From: Bugula neritina
Taxonomy: Eukaryota; Bryozoa; Gymnolaemata; Cheilostomatida; Bugulidae
Direction: 5' to 3'
Assembly (NCBI GenBank): GCA_964035545.1
Contig: OZ037767.1
Location: 6,252,207 to 6,316,206 of the forward strand
DNA length: 64,000 nucleotides
Of this stretch, positions 28,332-39,684 are shown in pieces. The translations under genes and the position numbers were made by a program. A model generated the notes under the pieces. It did not search any database and had not been told where the DNA came from. It saw only the letters and a list, made by a program, of their open reading frames with translations. Each line of letters opens with the position of its first letter. Positions within the stretch are counted from its first letter, which is position 1.

Positions 28332-29828
28332 TAACTTATATACAGCACAATGTGTAGAGCCTTAGGGGGTTAAATTTGTTTCTTCCTGAATGCCGATTAT
28401 AAAATCTTGTCTTCCCCAGTATAATATGCAAAATGCAAAATTATATAATCATTTAGCATATGATGTTCTAATAATTGATTCTGAGTGTTGAGTTTAAAAA
28501 CAATGTGACAAAGTAATAGCTATACTGAGCTTTTTGGTGACAATTTGTGGAACAAGTGATAATTGATCTTAGTTTATTTAGTTGTTAAAATATAGTGTAT
28601 GCTTAAAGAGTTAAAACGAATGTGACAGTAACTTTTTATAAAAGTCTAAAGTCCTAATTTATTTAGCATTTCATAACACCAGTTTATTTCACCAATATTT
28701 ATTAGTTTTAAAATTTGTCTTCTTATAATAGTGAGAAACTAAGAACAGGCCTGCTGTAATAAAACATATTTTAGTCACTATAATTCTATGATGGACTGCA
28801 ACTGTACATTAGGCAGTTAAAGTTAACATGTAAGATCAACAACTGCTTTGATTACCATGAAGTAATATTTCAGGTTGAGAGAAGAGAGAATATGAATTGA
28901 TATATCATATGTCTGATGCATGTTGCTTTAAAATGTTTATGGTCAACCAGAACTACACAAATATTCTATAGAATGTGGTCTAAATTTTATCAATATACTA
29001 ACAAAGAATTAGTTCTGTTTAGCATGCATTATGAAAAGCTGTTTACTCCCACTACCTGAACAGGATAAAAATGAGATAGGTGAGAATAAAAAAATGGAAG
29101 AGCATTCCTTGTGAAACTCAATCATAAAAAGGAATTGTAAAATTATGCATAAACTGCAGCTGCTCAATCTTGATGAAGTTTTAAAAAAGATTTCAAACCA
29201 ATAAAAATATTGAAAACTTGGAAAAGATAAATGAATAATATATAAGTGATTTTATAGCTTTTGCTTTTAAAGTAAAAAAATTATACATAAAGATACTAAG
29301 AACATGGTTAAAGAATTATATGCTTTTTACATCGGAATTATTCTAGGTCATCAAAATCTGTGTCTTGAAGCAGTAGGTATTCTATCAATACTTTTGGTAA
29401 CTGGTAAAGTTGAGGAACTTTCTTGACTAAAGAATGACCAAGACATCTCTCCTTACAACTGGACGGCATATTTCTTTTAGAGTTTGAACATTATAGTAGC
29501 AGTAATCTTCTAGAAACTCTACTGCATCTACATTTTTTTCTCTTAACTGATTCAATAAAATACTTGCTGCTAAGTTGGCTTTATCTGATCTTGGAGGTCT
29601 AGAAGGTTCTATTCCGTGGTTCACAAGCAGGTAGAGACAACTCAAATATACCGCCTTTTTGCTAGAGCACATTGTTCTGCAGTAATACCTATAATCATAG
29701 ATTTACCAACATTATTATCATATAATTAGTACAGACAATTTTGCCTCCCAAAGGAAACAAGAAATATACTTAAACATGGTGAGCAGGCTTAAATAAGTTA
29801 CCAGTTTTTGCTACGTTGTTGGTCAGCA
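28332..29828. repeat. Segmental duplication, copy 2 (degenerate)
   Basis: Direct repeat of 21183-22627 lying about 0.9 kb 5' of the ASB-type gene start. Both borders are sharp: similarity begins at TAAGTAACTTATATACA and ends near TTGCTAC-TTGTTGGT. Confidence 0.9.
29338..29688 (-). pseudogene. Broken copy of the ASB terminal (SOCS-box) exon
   Basis: Corresponds to 22441-22086. Relative to it there is a 2-bp insertion near the exon start (AAAAGGCGGTATATTTGA), an in-frame 9-bp deletion (NVNAPEAVEF becomes NVDAVEF) and a second 2-bp insertion inside the SOCS box just after CRPVVRR. The acceptor and the stop position are kept, but the frame is lost at both ends and no ankyrin exons accompany it. 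Could in principle be spliced as an alternative exon, but the frameshifts argue for decay. Confidence 0.85.
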
Positions 29829-29954
29829 TCACCTCCCTATTCACATTTACCGTATCGTATCGTGTAACCATGACATGTGTGAAAGAAACTCATGATACAT
29901 TTCAGGTAAACTAAAAAAGATCACAATAGGTTGTAATGCATCAATCTTTAGTAT

Positions 29955-30350
29955 TGTAGGCAACTAATTTAATTATAATCACTTTGTGATGTTTTTGTAT
30001 CTTTAACGATGACTTTCATGGTTTTAGTTTATTATTAAAGGCAAAGCAATATTAAACTCTCTCATCAAATTGCATTGACTAAGAGATTTTTGATAGTAGC
30101 ATTATTACTTCTGCGCGGCCTATAAAGATGGAGTTTTCAGATATAAGTCTAGGGCAAGACATAGAAGATGTCTGATTAACAGAGATTGAGCTAAAACTAA
30201 GTAGCACCTGGAAACAATAAAAAGTTGATCATCTAGACCCTTGCCAATAAGATGAGGTTGTCTTATCAGCTCAATTTCTCTGTAGCTCTGTATCTGATCA
30301 CTTGCTACAGCTGCTTATAAATATTTATTGTTGTCAGTCTGCTGTTACGG
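29955..30350 (+). repeat. Body of SINE family B-associated repeat, copy 1
   Basis: Shares ATAATCACTTTGTGATGTTT, GCATTGACTAAGAGATTTTT and GATGAGGTTGT segments with 34690-35060 and 37930-38310. This copy lacks the tRNA-like head. Confidence 0.7.
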
Positions 30351-30570
30351 TGATAAATATTATGTTGCAGATAAGAGTCAAATTTTATACTGTTTTTTAC
30401 AAAATGATAGGAAACAGTACAAAATATTTAGATTTATAAAAAACTATAATATATATTATATAGCACGACCTCCTATCTACTACTCCTTCAGTCTTCAGGC
30501 TCCCCTGGCCTTTCAACTCCCTCAAAGTATTGCAAAATTTTACACTTCACTAAATAGCTTGAAAAATAAT

Positions 30571-30653
30571 TGCCTCTACCGCGATTTAACCACAGGCCGC
30601 TGGCTTGCAGGCAGGTGTGCCAACCAAATACACCACAGAGGCTGCTGGGCAAA
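30571..30653 (-). mobile_element. tRNA-like head of SINE family B
   Basis: Reverse strand reads CCTCTGTGGTGTATTTGGTT (A-box region) and ends GGTTAAATCGCGGTAGAGGC (B-box region). It matches the head at 34618-34683. Acceptor-stem ends still pair (GCCTCT/AGAGGC), but no clean tRNA cloverleaf forms. Confidence 0.65.
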
Positions 30654-31772
30654 CTCATCACTGCACTATGTAATATCTTCCATGCAGTAATTGAATAAGT
30701 TCTCTTTTAGATCCTTATGCTATAACATTCTACATGTCTATAACATTTGTCTTTGTATAAATATGCCAGAAACTACTAAAGTAAAGTTTTTCAAACAAAA
30801 CTGAAAAAATTTCAAAGTCTGTATTTGAGAAAATTTCAATTTTTTTTTAGATCACTTAAGTTTCACTTATTCCCATCTCAGTAGTTGCTATATGTGGTAA
30901 AAATAAAATATAGGCGCTTAGAGCAAATCTTGTATAAATTCCTATAGTCAGCTGGACATACATGTTTCCTAATTTACCAAAACCTAATAAAGTTAGTTAA
31001 AATAGTTAACAATAAATTTTAATTTTAGTAATACCATTTATTAGAAATTATAAATTTGGGCTTCATTAAAACTTCTTTGAATGTTTAATTATTTTGTTTT
31101 TGTAACCAATCATGCCTATAACAACATAACATTTTTTTTCTGTCACTATGCAAAATAGTTGTTATATAGATAGTTTTTTTATGCGTCATGAACTTGACAG
31201 TTGTTTTTGCCATACTCCTGTGATTTTATTTAAAATCGATTGCTCTTTTTTCAATCTTTTTATGATTCTCCTTGCACTTAATTTACTTGCTCTAAATCTA
31301 TTAGATTCTATAAAGCTATGAATAATTTTGTACTTTTGCATGTGTATTGTATGCATCTAATCAATTATTGTCTCCGTGTATTTTTGTGTGCTTTACTGCA
31401 TTGAACATTGTTAATTGAATCATTTTTCTACAATTATCAACAAATAATGTGAACTTTTTTTTAGAAATAGGTGTTTTATACAAACTCTAAATTCTTTTAC
31501 AATTAAAAAAATTTATGTTGCTTGTAAAACTGCCTTTTCTTCTATCAAAACTTCTTTAAAGATAAAACAATTTAAATTAGTTCAGTTGGTAGAAAAACAA
31601 AGTAATTGCTTTGCAGTTTTAGTATTCATATTAGACATTCACCTGAATAAAAACAGAAAAGCAAAGTCAATAAATTGGTGTTTAGTATTTAAGCAGTATA
31701 ACTTTTAGACATTGGTAGAACTGTTAACCAATCAGCTGAAAGCTGCAACGTGGAATAATCTGGTTCCGAAAC

Positions 31773-31782
31773 TATATATATA
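31773..31782 (+). promoter_or_regulatory. TATA box of peptide gene 1
   Basis: TATATATATAAGG about 30 bp before the presumed transcript start. The surrounding block (CCAATCAGCTGAAAG upstream, GGAGAAGTTGATCTTTTA downstream) is repeated almost exactly, in inverted orientation, before peptide gene 2. Confidence 0.75.
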
Positions 31783-32119
31783 AGGAGAAGTTGATCTTTT
31801 AGTACATAAAGTGTTTATTAGCACTGCATTTAACAACATATACAAGTGTGGTTGAACATAATATAGGGTCAGGTAAGAAACTAAAATGGTTCAAGTACTA
31901 GACTGACTGTGCTACATAGATTGAAATAAAAACAGTTTTTATCATCATATATTGAGCTACACACATGCACGCACATTAATGTATATCAATATACACAAAC
32001 AAGTATATTATAGTTAACATGTCCTTATATATTAAATAGTCTGCAGTTTTTAACTAATTTTTAAAAGAGAATCTCTTCTATATACGCAGCTCATGTGTGT
32101 TGTAGAATACAGACTCAAC

Positions 32120-32583
32120 ATGAATGTTCATGCATTGTTACTAACTGTCATTATCATGATCATTTTTATAAGTAAGTATCAAGTTTTTTGTATATTTCAT
32201 CAATGAGAAAGTTTATTTTATGTGGACATACTTTGCATCAGGTTTTGTATTAGGTTTTAACTAACATGTATTATAATAGTCAATATATAAATATATGTTT
32301 TAGACAGCGTGTTTCTACTGCATGTTTAACAGTCACTTTTTTAAAATTGTATTAAGTACTATTCCTTGTTTTATTTTTGTTAAATTATACAATTGTGAGG
32401 AACTATTTTTTTCCAATTAAAATGTTACAACGATATTCATGAATATTTGATTCTTTCTTAGGTTCTGCTTCATCTTTATGGACAGCAAAATATGGAAGGT
32501 GCAAAAAGCATTGTAGAGCCAGGGGGTTGAACACATCCAATAATTTAATATTTGGATACTGTTTATGTCATAATATAGACTAA
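32120..32583 (+). CDS. Secreted cationic four-cysteine peptide 1 (57 residues)
   Basis: Coding exons 32120-32171 and 32462-32583, joined in phase 1; a non-coding first exon ends at 31872 (GGTCAG/GTAAGA) and the second exon starts at about 32106. Residues 1-17 (MNVHALLLTVIIMIIFI) are a signal peptide. The mature part has four Cys in the pattern C-X3-C-X15-C-X-C (RCKKHCRARG, then GYCLC) and many Lys/Arg. The CxxxC/CxC pairing is the core of the cysteine-stabilised alpha/beta fold of invertebrate defensins, here reduced to two disulfides. A role as antimicrobial or signalling peptide is inference; no named family is recognised. Poly(A) signal AATAAA at 32761. Two paralogues lie on the other strand. 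Confidence 0.8.
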
Positions 32584-33676
32584 GAAAAGAGCTAAGTCTA
32601 ACATAATTTTGAACCAAAAAAATAATCCTCTTTCAGTCACCGCCTATAACAGTGGTTTTATAATGACTGCTAATTGATATAAGTTTCATAGTTCTGCAGA
32701 TTACAAATTCTAATCTCATTCAAATATCCATTCATATGATGTAATACCTGTTTTTTGAACAATAAAGTAACTGCTGTTTTTAAAAAATCTCTGTGTGTTG
32801 GACAAGTCAGGCTAAGTGAAATTTATTCAATTTTGATATTGATACGTCATTATTATAATAGTTTAGCTTGTAAAATTATATCATAGATGTAATTGTAACA
32901 CGCAACATATGCAGTGTTTTATCAAATCAAATGACAGTTTAAAGTTTCAGCATTAGCACTAGAAATAAGATAACAAATGAGACTGTATTAAAAGATTAGA
33001 CGTATCACGTTACTTTCAAATAATAATTCTTCTATTTTTTCCAACTGGTTTTTATGAATCAAGCTGTAACTATGTGCTATTATCTACTAGTTTATAGTAT
33101 ATGCTTTCTCTATAATGCTCAATATATATTCTCTCTCATATACGGACATTTGACCTGCTATTCCCATCATATTAATAATCATCATAATATACAAGGCAAG
33201 CAACAGCAAATGTCATATACCTGAATGAATTTTGTCTGATTTATCATTCCATCAATCCTCAATGCATTGGTCTGGTGAGTGCCAGCTTAATACTATATTA
33301 AAGAGAATATAGCAATTGTTTCATGAACTCCTTATCTGAAAGGTAGGCTACCTAACTTAAGAAAATACAGTGAAGCTAATAGCTAGAACTTTACTTTTAG
33401 TAATACTGTGGTAAACTTTGGGTTATCTATATTGTTAATAGTTGGCAGAGAATAGCTCTGTTATTAACTCACTGGGATTAGTAGCCCGACATTTGTATAT
33501 GCCTTGAAAATGCTATCATTTGTAACTCTCTAGTAATCATGTAAATGGTTTTCCTGAATGGGGGGGGGGGGGGGGGAGAGGGGGTATAACAATGGCTAGC
33601 GATAATAGCTGCCTGGGCAAGTCTGGGGAATTCTTATCTTCCAAGTGACAGTTATGCATCGACTTGTCCCAGAGAG

Positions 33677-33912
33677 TTCTAGAACATTCAGAACTTCCGT
33701 TTGGATGAATACGTAAATGGTACACAGCGTTATTCATAAGCTTAGGCTTATTGGCCAGCCTTTAAATGGTCTATCTCAGTATATAAAGAGGTGACCATGC
33801 TAGCTCGGAGAGTTTGAGAATAGTTAGGCACTGTAGCATTTTTAGTCTTTGCGCACTGTTATTTTGCTACTTGATCATGTAATTTTTTAGATGACTTTTT
33901 AGTAATAATAAA
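33677..33912 (+). promoter_or_regulatory. Heat-shock-element/TATA/poly(A) module, possible solo LTR
   Basis: TTCTAGAACATTCAGAACTT at 33677 gives alternating TTC/GAA units, the heat-shock-factor motif. A TATA box (TATATAAAG, 33780-33788) follows about 85 bp later and AATAAA sits at 33907-33912. This order (enhancer, TATA, poly(A) signal in under 250 bp, no coding sequence) resembles an LTR. LTR termini and target duplication were not identified. Confidence 0.35.
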
Positions 33913-34028
33913 TGGAGTAAGTTTGACCTTTTTAATAGGCAATCCTAAAATGCATGCCTACCCACAGAATACTCTCGCACCTTTCTCAGACAGGGGACAG
34001 ATCCCGAAACAGCTGCTGTCCACAGATT

Positions 34029-34031
<3 letters not shown>

Positions 34032-34120
<89 letters not shown>
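34032..34120. repeat. (TA)n microsatellite
   Basis: About 90 bp of pure TA. Confidence 0.98.
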
Positions 34121-34121
<1 letters not shown>

Positions 34122-34239
34122 TTATGTAAATATACACTAAAATATACCTTGCTGATTACGTTAAATGCATCAGAGGCTGTAGCTATACACATGACGATAA
34201 AAACTATTTTTATTTCGGTCTATGTAGCACAGTCAGGCT

Positions 34240-34393
34240 AACACACACACACACGCACACACGCACACACGCACACACGCACACACGCACACACGCACAC
34301 ACGCACACACGCACACACGCACACACGTACACACGTACACACGTACACATGTACACACGTACACACGTACACATGTACACAGGTACACACAAT
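34240..34393. repeat. (CACACACG)n / (ACACGTAC)n microsatellite
   Basis: Octamer units ACACACGC repeated, grading into ACACGTAC units at 34325-34390. Confidence 0.97.
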
Positions 34394-34617
34394 TTATCAC
34401 ACCTATATGTACGAACTATATACAAGCCATTATTGTAGCCAAGTCACAATATAAAATGATATAAATGGAATTAAATGAACATATTTATTATAGAGCTGTA
34501 ACTTGCAAAATTTAGTTACAGATATAAAATTTTACTTTGCAAAATGTAGTAATATATACTAATTTATATATGGGGTTCAGAGAATTGAGTGATATGTAGT
34601 GATGAGTTTTCCCAGTG

Positions 34618-35060
34618 GCCCCTGTGGTGTGATTGGTTAGGGTGCCTGCTTGCAAGCCTTTGGTTCGAATCCCGATGGGGGCAACTATACTTTGCTTGTA
34701 ATCACTCTGTGATGTCTTTGTATATTGAATGGTAGGGCTCTATATGTTTAAGTTCATTATTACAGACAAAGCAATTTGACTGTCTTGGCAAAATGTATTG
34801 TTTGATAGTAACATAATAATTATATATTTTTACTTTTTGACTTATGCCCTATAATATGAAGATTGAGTCTTGATCTGCTTGATTACCAACACCAAGCAGC
34901 GTGCACCTGGAAATACAAAATCATTTGTATATGCTGAGGTTGTTGTTTTGCCGGACTATCATTTCAAATTAAATGTAACTTCAGTGTATCTGATCACCTG
35001 CAACAAGTGCTTATAAACATTTATTGTTGTCTGCTACTGTGTTATGATGACGACTGTTAT
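34618..35060 (+). mobile_element. SINE family B: tRNA-like head plus body
   Basis: The head 34618-34683 begins GCCCCTGTGGTGTGATTGGT and ends GGTTCGAATCCCGATGGGGG, with A- and B-box promoter motifs and pairing acceptor-stem ends. The anticodon arm does not fold well, so this is a tRNA-derived element rather than a tRNA gene. The body (34690 on) matches 29955-30350 and 37930-38310. Confidence 0.7.
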
Positions 35061-35536
35061 GATAGAGATAGCATGATGAAAGTCATCTGCCTGTTATATG
35101 TAAGAAGAGAAAATAGGTATATAGAGCATAGAGAGAATACACACTATAATAAACTAGTAGGAAAGAGTAGTTAGATTCACAGAAAGGTGAATAAAAGTTG
35201 AGTAATTTTACTAGTAAAAGCGGTTAGTTTGATACTTTCAATTTAGTAATACATTTTCATTTCTTATCTTATTTCCCTATAAATGCTTAATTTTTAAATT
35301 GTCATTTGATTTGATAAAACACTATATGCATTTTGTATGTCACAAGTATGCGTATATAAATAAATTTTACAAGGCAAACAACTATATGATAATAATGTAT
35401 CGATATGATTATCTTATTTTTAAGGCTATTGTTTAACTTTTAAACTGTCATTTGATTTGATAAAATGTTAAATTTTGCACTTTACAATTATACATATAAT
35501 ACAATTTCACGAGCTTAACTATACTATAATAGTGAG

Positions 35537-35579
35537 GTACCAATAAGTGTATTATATTTCATAATACACTTATTGGTAC
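35537..35579. repeat. Perfect hairpin, 19-bp arms, 5-nt loop
   Basis: GTACCAATAAGTGTATTAT and its exact reverse complement, separated by ATTTC. It lies just beyond the 3' end of peptide gene 2 and is absent from the equivalent place after peptide gene 3. Confidence 0.9.
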
Positions 35580-35790
35580 ACTTATGCAACACACAGAAAT
35601 TTTTTTAAAACAATAGTTGCTTTATTGCTCAAAAGACAGGCGTTACATCATGAACTGATATTTGAATGAGTTTAGAATTTATAATATGCAGAACTATAAA
35701 ACTTATATTAAATAACAGTCATTTAAAACCATCATTGTATAGGTGGTGACTAAAAGCAGCTTGCCTTCTTTGTTTAAAACTATGTTAGAC

Positions 35791-36260
35791 TTAGCGTGTT
35801 TTTATTTCCTCACCACATAAACAATATCCCAAAAGATAATTATGATGTGTGGCTCTCCCTGTTGCCTTACAATGACGTCTGCACCTTTTAGAACTTGCTG
35901 TCCATAGAGATGAAGCTGAACCTACAAAAAAAATCAAATCTTCAGAAATATCATTGTAAAGCTTTGCAAAAATTATTTAATAAAATCTGGGTATTGAAAG
36001 TAATAAAACAAATGCTAGCACTGAATTTCATTTTTTCAAAAAAACTATCTTGTCAAAAATGCGGTTCAAACACACAGCTTAAAATGTCATCTAATTGTAT
36101 TGACTAAATTTTAGTTGATATATTAAGTAACACAAAACTTGCAAAATACGTCAATATAAAGTCACTTTTAACCATTGATAAAAGAAAGAAAAAAGTTGAT
36201 ATACTTACTTATAAAAATGATCATGAAGATGGCAGTTAGTAACAATGCATGAGCATTCAT
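35791..36260 (-). CDS. Secreted cationic four-cysteine peptide 2 (60 residues)
   Basis: Coding exons 36260-36209 and 35921-35791, phase 1 junction at the same place as in peptides 1 and 3. Non-coding first exon ends at 36597, and exon 2 starts at about 36274. Signal peptide MNAHALLLTAIFMIIFI; mature part starts SSASSLWTASS and holds RCRRHCKATG and GYCLCGEEIKTR, with the invariant C-X3-C-X15-C-X-C spacing. Strongly basic. Poly(A) signal (reverse strand AATAAA) at 35626-35621. Convergent with peptide gene 1 and in tandem with peptide gene 3. Function inferred as a secreted defence or signalling peptide. Confidence 0.8.
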
Positions 36261-36685
36261 GTTGAGTCTGTATTCTACAACACACAATTACAATAATAAG
36301 TTTTCTTTTAAATACTGGTTAAATTGTTGTAGAAATATAACAAAAATGATCTGTTAATTGTTTCTTTGCAGTTAATATGTGTGTTTACATGTGTGTGTGC
36401 TTTTATGTGCATTATTGTGCATGTATAAAAAATATACTACAATTATGTAAAAATTTACTGTAAAAAATATCTTGCTGATCATGTTAAATGCATCAGAAAC
36501 TGTAGCTCAATACATGATGATAAAAACTATTTTTATTTCAATCTATGTATAGCACATGCAGTCAAGCTAAGACTTGAACCATCTTTAGTTTCTTACCTGA
36601 CCCTATATTATGTTCAACCTCACTTGTATATGGTGTTAAATGCAGTGCTGATAGACACTTTATGTATTAAAAGATCAACTTCTCC

Positions 36686-36698
36686 TTATATATATATG
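36686..36698 (-). promoter_or_regulatory. TATA box of peptide gene 2
   Basis: Reverse-strand ATATATATATAAGG followed by the same GAGAAGTTGATCTTTTA block as peptide gene 1. Confidence 0.75.
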
Positions 36699-38740
36699 TT
36701 TTCTGAGGCGGATTATTACATGTACCTTTCAGTTGATTGGTTAAAAATCTTACCAATGTCTAAAATACTGTCTTAATATTGAACAACAGTTTATTTATTT
36801 TGCTGGTTTGATTTTATTTGGGTGAATGTTTAATAAATACTAAAACTGCAAAGCAATTTTTCTGTTTTTTCACTAATTGAACTAACTCAAACCGTTTTAT
36901 CTTAAAGAAATATTTGATGGCAGAAAAAGTGATTATGAAAGCAACATAAAGCTTTTAAATTTTGAAATTATTTATAGCTCGTATAAAATAAGGAGTTTTA
37001 ATCACAAAGTATTTCAAATTAACTATTGATTATTGCAGAAGCATAATTTAATTAACCCTGTTTAAACCATCAAAACACACAAAAATACACAGAAGCAAGT
37101 AAATGCATATACAACACATGCAAAAATGCAGAATCATACAAAGCTTTTCAGAATCTAATAGATTAAGAACAAGGAGAAATGCTCAAGGAATATAAAGAAA
37201 CTGAAAAAAATCAAGTTTCAATTAAAAGTCACGGGAGTGTAGCAAAAGAGTATTCAGTTCAATATATATAACATATATATCAATACAGGCATCTAATAAC
37301 AACCAGTTTGCAAATAAGCGGAAGGTGGGGCAGGAAATAGTGTTATGCTGTAGGTGCAGAATAGTTTGAAAAATTAAAAATAGCACTACTTAAACTGAAA
37401 CTACTTCAACTAACTTTACTAACTTTACTATTTCTTAAGTCAGGCAGCATTTCTTGCTGATTAGGAAATTATAGAAACAAATCATTATATATATCATTAT
37501 ATATTTATGTATTATATATGATGATGCGACCGTATCTGGTAAGAATTGATATGGGAATTAGTGAACGCAAAGTTGCATAAACTTTTGACTGAAACAGGAA
37601 TTTTATTAAATAAGCTGTTATACATAGTTTTGATAATTTTTCAGTTTTATTTTAAAAACTTTACTTTGGCAATTTCTGCCATTTATACAAAAAAGAATGA
37701 GATAGAAAAGTAGAAAAGAATCTAAAAAGAAATTATTCACGCAATTACTTCGTGAAAGATATATAAAAAAATAAGTAAATCTATCAACTATACATGTTTT
37801 TTTTGTGTATAAAATGCGTCAGTTAGCAATAGTATCTTTTACAAGTAAACCATGACTTGTGAAAGAACATTAATGCTACATTTGTTTCAAGTAGCCTAAC
37901 AAATATCACAATTGGTTGTAATGTACTGATCTTTGGGTAAGTAGTTTATTCGAAATCACTTTGGGATATTTGTATATATTGAATTGTAGAGCTATTTATA
38001 TTTGAGTTTATTATTGCAGGCAATGCAATTAAACTGTCTTAGCAAATTGTATTGACTTAGAGATTTTTGACAGCAACATCATTATTTCCTGCCTTTAAAG
38101 ATATAGACCTTCAGATACAAGATATAGCCTTCATATTGCTATAATAACATCAAAAAAATCTGGAATAATAAACTGATCATATAAACTATATTTTGCTTAT
38201 GATGAGGTTGTTTTACCAGATTATCATTTTAATTTATCTGTAACTGTGTATATGGTCACCTAGCTGCATCACCTGCCTAAAAGTTTTACCTGCATTGTAT
38301 TATGATGATAAATAGTATTATGATGAAAATAAAAAGTCAATGGCTGTAAGGGGTTATAGAGGGAATACATTGAGCATAGAAAAAATACAGACTATAAAAA
38401 ACTAATAGGAAGCAATATATATAGTTGGTTTCAACAAAAGGTATATAGTTGAATAAGATTAGAATAATTGCTAGTAATTGCAGTTAGTTTGACGTACTTC
38501 CAGCTTTGTAATTTGATTGCATTCCCTATGTGGTTTTGATGACGATAGTGCCTATTTTTAACAAATTTTACCATATGAATTAGTGAAATAATATATGGGG
38601 CATGTTAAAATTATAACTGTAGTAAAACTTTGCTAGGCAAGCAACTATATATAATAATAATAACGTATCGATGTGTGTATATTAAATTCATTTTATGATT
38701 TTATATTTTCACTTAGCTTGACTTGACCAACACCCATAAG
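36699..38740. other. Region between peptide genes 2 and 3
   Basis: No gene seen. 36660-37650 is the inverted counterpart of 30900-31800, and 37860-38740 is the direct counterpart of 34690-35600, including the SINE B body at 37930-38310. The rest is AT-rich. Confidence 0.6.
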
Positions 38741-38926
38741 TTTTTTAAGACAATATTAACTTTATTGCTCAAAAAGCAGGCGTTACATTAAAAACTGATA
38801 TTTGAAGAAGTTTAGAAGTTGTGATCTGCAAAACTATAAAACTTATATCAAATAGCAGTCCATTTAAACCACCATTAGTTGGTGACTGAAAGCAGCTTAT
38901 CTTCCTGGTTTAAAACTATGTTAGAC

Positions 38927-39387
38927 TTAAATTGTTTTTATTTTCATACCACAATAACAATATCCAAACAAAAAATTATCATAGGTGGTTCTCTTCCTAG
39001 CCTTACAATGCTTCATGCACCTTGTATAACTTGCTGTCCATAAAGAGGAAGCTTTGCCTGTGAAAAAAATAGAATCGTTAAGAAAATCATTGTAATGCTT
39101 TGCAAAATTTATTTGATCATATTTCGGCATTGAAAGTAATAAAAAACTGCTAGCATTGGATTTAATGTTTCAGGAAAAGTTCCTTGTCAAAAAATGCAGA
39201 ACTCAAACACACAGTTTCAAACATCTAATTGTATTGACTAAATTTCAGTTGCTGTATTAGGTAACACAAAACCTGCAAAATATGAAAATTTATAACAGAA
39301 ATTGTAACTGTAGATAAAAAAAAGTTGATACTTACTTATAAAAATGATCTTGATAATGACAGTTAGTAACAATGCATGAACATTCAT
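38927..39387 (-). CDS. Secreted cationic four-cysteine peptide 3 (60 residues)
   Basis: Coding exons 39387-39336 and 39057-38927, same phase 1 junction. Non-coding first exon ends at 39894; exon 2 begins at about 39401. Signal peptide MNVHALLLTVIIKIIFI carries a Lys in the hydrophobic core where the paralogues have Met, which might weaken it. Mature part SKASSLWTASYTRCMKHCKA ... FGYCYCGMKIKTI keeps C-X3-C-X15-C-X-C. Poly(A) signal at 38766-38761. The promoter differs from genes 1 and 2 (TATA at 39985-39976 in unrelated flanking sequence), so expression may differ. Confidence 0.8.
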
Positions 39388-39598
39388 GTTGGATCTGTAT
39401 TCTACAACACACAGCTAGAATAAGCTTTCTTTTAAACACTGGTTGAATTACTGTAGACATATAACATAAAAATATAAAATGTCAACTGCTTGTTTAAAGT
39501 TGATATATGTGTGCAAGCATGCGTGCGTGTGCTCACACATAACTACATACTAAAAAATATACTGCCCTGAATATGTTAAATCAATTAGAAATTACAGC

Positions 39599-39601
<3 letters not shown>

Positions 39602-39676
<75 letters not shown>
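39602..39676. repeat. (TA)n microsatellite
   Basis: Pure TA in the first intron of peptide gene 3. Confidence 0.98.

Positions 39677-39684
<8 letters not shown>

Larger units (their letters stand above)
27433..31799. other. Intergenic region between the ASB-type gene and peptide gene 1
   Basis: Holds the promoter of the ASB-type gene (27433 up), the degenerate ASB duplicate (28332-29828), SINE family B body and head pieces (29955-30350 and 30571-30653), and from about 30900 a 5' flank of peptide gene 1 that is shared in inverted orientation with 36660-37650. No intact gene seen. Confidence 0.6.
32790..35609. other. Region between convergent peptide genes 1 and 2
   Basis: No gene found. Contains a promoter-like module (33677-33912), a G-run (33560-33577), TA and CA/CG microsatellites, a SINE family B copy (34618 on) and a perfect short hairpin (35537-35579). 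The part from about 34690 is the start of the segment duplicated at 37860. Confidence 0.6.

Noticed and set aside
32417-32617. Minus-strand frame over peptide gene 1
   Set aside because: Shadow of the plus-strand exon, which has splice sites, homology to two paralogues and a signal peptide.
34618-34690. Possible tRNA gene
   Set aside because: Acceptor-stem ends and the B box look right, but the anticodon stem does not pair and the sequence continues into a dispersed repeat body, so it is a SINE head.
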